From positions 7,704-16,584 of the forward strand of contig DNDP01000427.1 of assembly GCA_003484235.1 (NCBI GenBank): DNA of 8,881 bases, written 5' to 3'. The notes under the pieces were generated by a model. It was not told the origin of the DNA. It made no database searches and saw nothing but the letters and a program-made list of their open reading frames with translations. The number at the start of each line of letters is the position of its first letter. The stretch's first letter is position 1. The stretch comes from Verrucomicrobiales bacterium (GTDB taxonomy: Bacteria; Verrucomicrobiota; Verrucomicrobiia; Limisphaerales; RI-55). Both the position numbers and the translations under genes were made by a program. Below are positions 7,828-8,881 of the stretch, piece after piece.

Positions 7828-8846
7828 ACGAATCACCTGATCCAGCCAGCGCGTTCTACAATCCCCGTGCGGAGCACGGTTTCCTGGGGCGATCATGCTC
7901 CATTACCGCCGTCGGATCGTACGTCCCCGAGAGAGTGGTGACCAATGCCGAGTTGGAGAAGATGGTGGAGACCACCGACGAGTGGATCACCACGCGGACC
8001 GGCATCAAGGCGCGGCGGATCGCCGCCGAGAACGAGTTTACCTCCGATCTGGGGGCCAAGGCGGCGCTGAAGGCAATGGAGCGGGCTGAAGTGTCCGGCA
8101 CCGACATCGATCTCATCATTGTCGCCACCATCACGCCGGACATGACGTTTCCCTCCACCGCCGCGCTTGTTCAACAGAAGATCGGCGCGGTCCGGGCGGC
8201 CGCCTTCGACATCGAGGCCGCCTGCTCGGGGTTCATCTACGCCCTCGAGATCGGGCAGCAGTTCATCATGTCCCGCACCTACGACACGGTGTTGGTGATC
8301 GGCGCGGAAAAGCTCTCCTCGATCATCAACTGGAAGGATCGCAATACCTGCGTCCTGTTCGGCGACGGCGCCGGCGCGGTGGTGCTGGCGCGTGCCGACA
8401 AGCCCGGACTGCATGCTTCGGTACTGCGCGCCGACGGCAACCATGCCGATATCCTGTCTGTGCCGGGCAACGTGTGCGGCGGGCGCATCGTCGGCTCGCC
8501 TTATCTGCAGATGCAAGGCAGCCAGGTGTTCAAGTTCGCGGTGAAGGTGCTCGACGAGGTGGCGCGCGAGACCGCCGCCGCCGCCGGCATGCAGCTCACG
8601 GACGTCGACTGGCTGATCCCGCACCAGGCCAACGTGCGCATCCTCGAGGCCACCGCCCGCAAGCTCGGCCTGCCGCTCGAGCGCCTGGTGGTGACCGTGG
8701 ATCACCACGGCAACACCTCGGCGGCATCGGTGCCGCTCGCGCTCGACGAGTACGTGCGCGCCGGAAAGATACGCGCCGGCCACCGGGTGATGATGCAGGG
8801 CGTTGGCGGCGGCTTCACCTGGGGCGCGGTGCTGCTCGACTTCTGA
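7824..8846 (+). CDS. fabH: Beta-ketoacyl-ACP synthase III (FabH)
   Basis: Starts fatty acid synthesis by condensing acetyl-CoA (or a branched acyl-CoA) with malonyl-ACP in the cytoplasm. The 340 residues carry the full catalytic triad: Cys134 in EAACSGF, His267 in PHQANVRI and Asn297 in HHGNTSAAS, and the FabH C-terminal GGGFTWGA. Compared with E. coli FabH (Cys112, His244, Asn274) the protein has about 22 extra N-terminal residues before SITAVGSYVPE. No other in-frame ATG, GTG or TTG lies between 7824 and that conserved start, so the extension is probably translated. The start overlaps the plsX stop by 4 bases (ATGA), showing translational coupling. Substrate preference cannot be read from the sequence. 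By sampled lines, GC content rises through the gene, to about 70 percent around 8600 against about 48 percent at the start of yceD. Confidence 0.97.
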   Translation: MNESPDPASAFYNPRAEHGFLGRSCSITAVGSYVPERVVTNAELEKMVETTDEWITTRTGIKARRIAAENEFTSDLGAKAALKAMERAEVSGTDIDLIIVATITPDMTFPSTAALVQQKIGAVRAAAFDIEAACSGFIYALEIGQQFIMSRTYDTVLVIGAEKLSSIINWKDRNTCVLFGDGAGAVVLARADKPGLHASVLRADGNHADILSVPGNVCGGRIVGSPYLQMQGSQVFKFAVKVLDEVARETAAAAGMQLTDVDWLIPHQANVRILEATARKLGLPLERLVVTVDHHGNTSAASVPLALDEYVRAGKIRAGHRVMMQGVGGGFTWGAVLLDF

Positions 8847-8857
8847 TTGACAGACAA

Positions 8858-8881
8858 CGGGGCCGCGACGTTCGGCGCCCG
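8858..8881 (+). terminator. Possible terminator stem after fabH, cut by the window end
   Basis: CGGGGCCG (8858-8865) and CGGCGCCCG (8873-8881) can form an 8-bp GC-only stem with one bulged G (8877) and a 7-base loop, starting 11 bases after the fabH stop. The last base of the stem is the last base of the window, so any following run of T cannot be seen. It could mark the end of the coaD-fabH cluster, or be chance pairing in GC-rich DNA. Confidence 0.35.

Noticed and set aside
7893..8783. Long open reading frame on the minus strand opposite fabH
   Set aside because: It mirrors fabH codon for codon and its translation is dominated by Gly, His, Arg and Val with no recognisable motif. It is a shadow of fabH.
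8847..8852. TTGACA just after the fabH stop as a -35 element
   Set aside because: No -10-like hexamer follows at 16-18 bases; the downstream bases are GC-rich and fit a hairpin better.

Overview
This is an ordinary-looking chromosomal stretch from a free-living, moderately GC-rich bacterium. Every clear gene lies on the + strand, and together they fill almost the whole window. My best guess at lineage is Verrucomicrobiota or a close relative. The succinate dehydrogenase subunits are of the Bacteroidetes/Verrucomicrobia-like B type, the GC content is too high for a typical Bacteroidetes, L32 is the four-cysteine zinc form, and a FecR-domain/CHASE2-cyclase pair is present. This is inferred from protein character, not from a database search.

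Region 1 (1-2401): the 3' part of sdhA (flavoprotein, its start lies off the window) and complete sdhB (iron-sulfur subunit), 8 bases apart. They couple the TCA cycle to the quinone pool. The cytochrome b subunit is presumably upstream, outside the window.

Region 2 (2402-5527): a two-gene sensory island. A 189-base spacer carries a candidate promoter, then a gene for an exported FecR-domain protein, then a very clear intrinsic terminator, then a gene for a membrane-bound CHASE2-class III nucleotide cyclase with all catalytic residues. The terminator lies 18 bases before the cyclase ATG. This is the most interesting part of the window. It looks like a periplasmic-input, cyclic-nucleotide-output signalling pair, and the terminator probably sets the ratio of the two products. 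The cyclase domain also carries an unusual insertion between its two metal-binding aspartates.

Region 3 (5528-8846): a housekeeping cluster, coaD - yceD (DUF177) - rpmF - plsX - fabH. It links coenzyme A synthesis, the ribosomal/lipid-linked yceD-rpmF pair, phospholipid initiation (PlsX) and fatty acid initiation (FabH). The genes overlap or are closely spaced: 17-base overlap coaD/yceD, 4-base gap yceD/rpmF, 37-base gap rpmF/plsX, ATGA overlap plsX/fabH. A candidate extended -10 promoter directly before coaD would make the coaD transcript start at or next to its ATG, suggesting a leaderless mRNA. A hairpin-like inverted repeat after fabH runs to the last base of the window.

No tRNA, rRNA, CRISPR array, insertion sequence or phage gene was seen, and no gap without a gene exceeds 189 bases.
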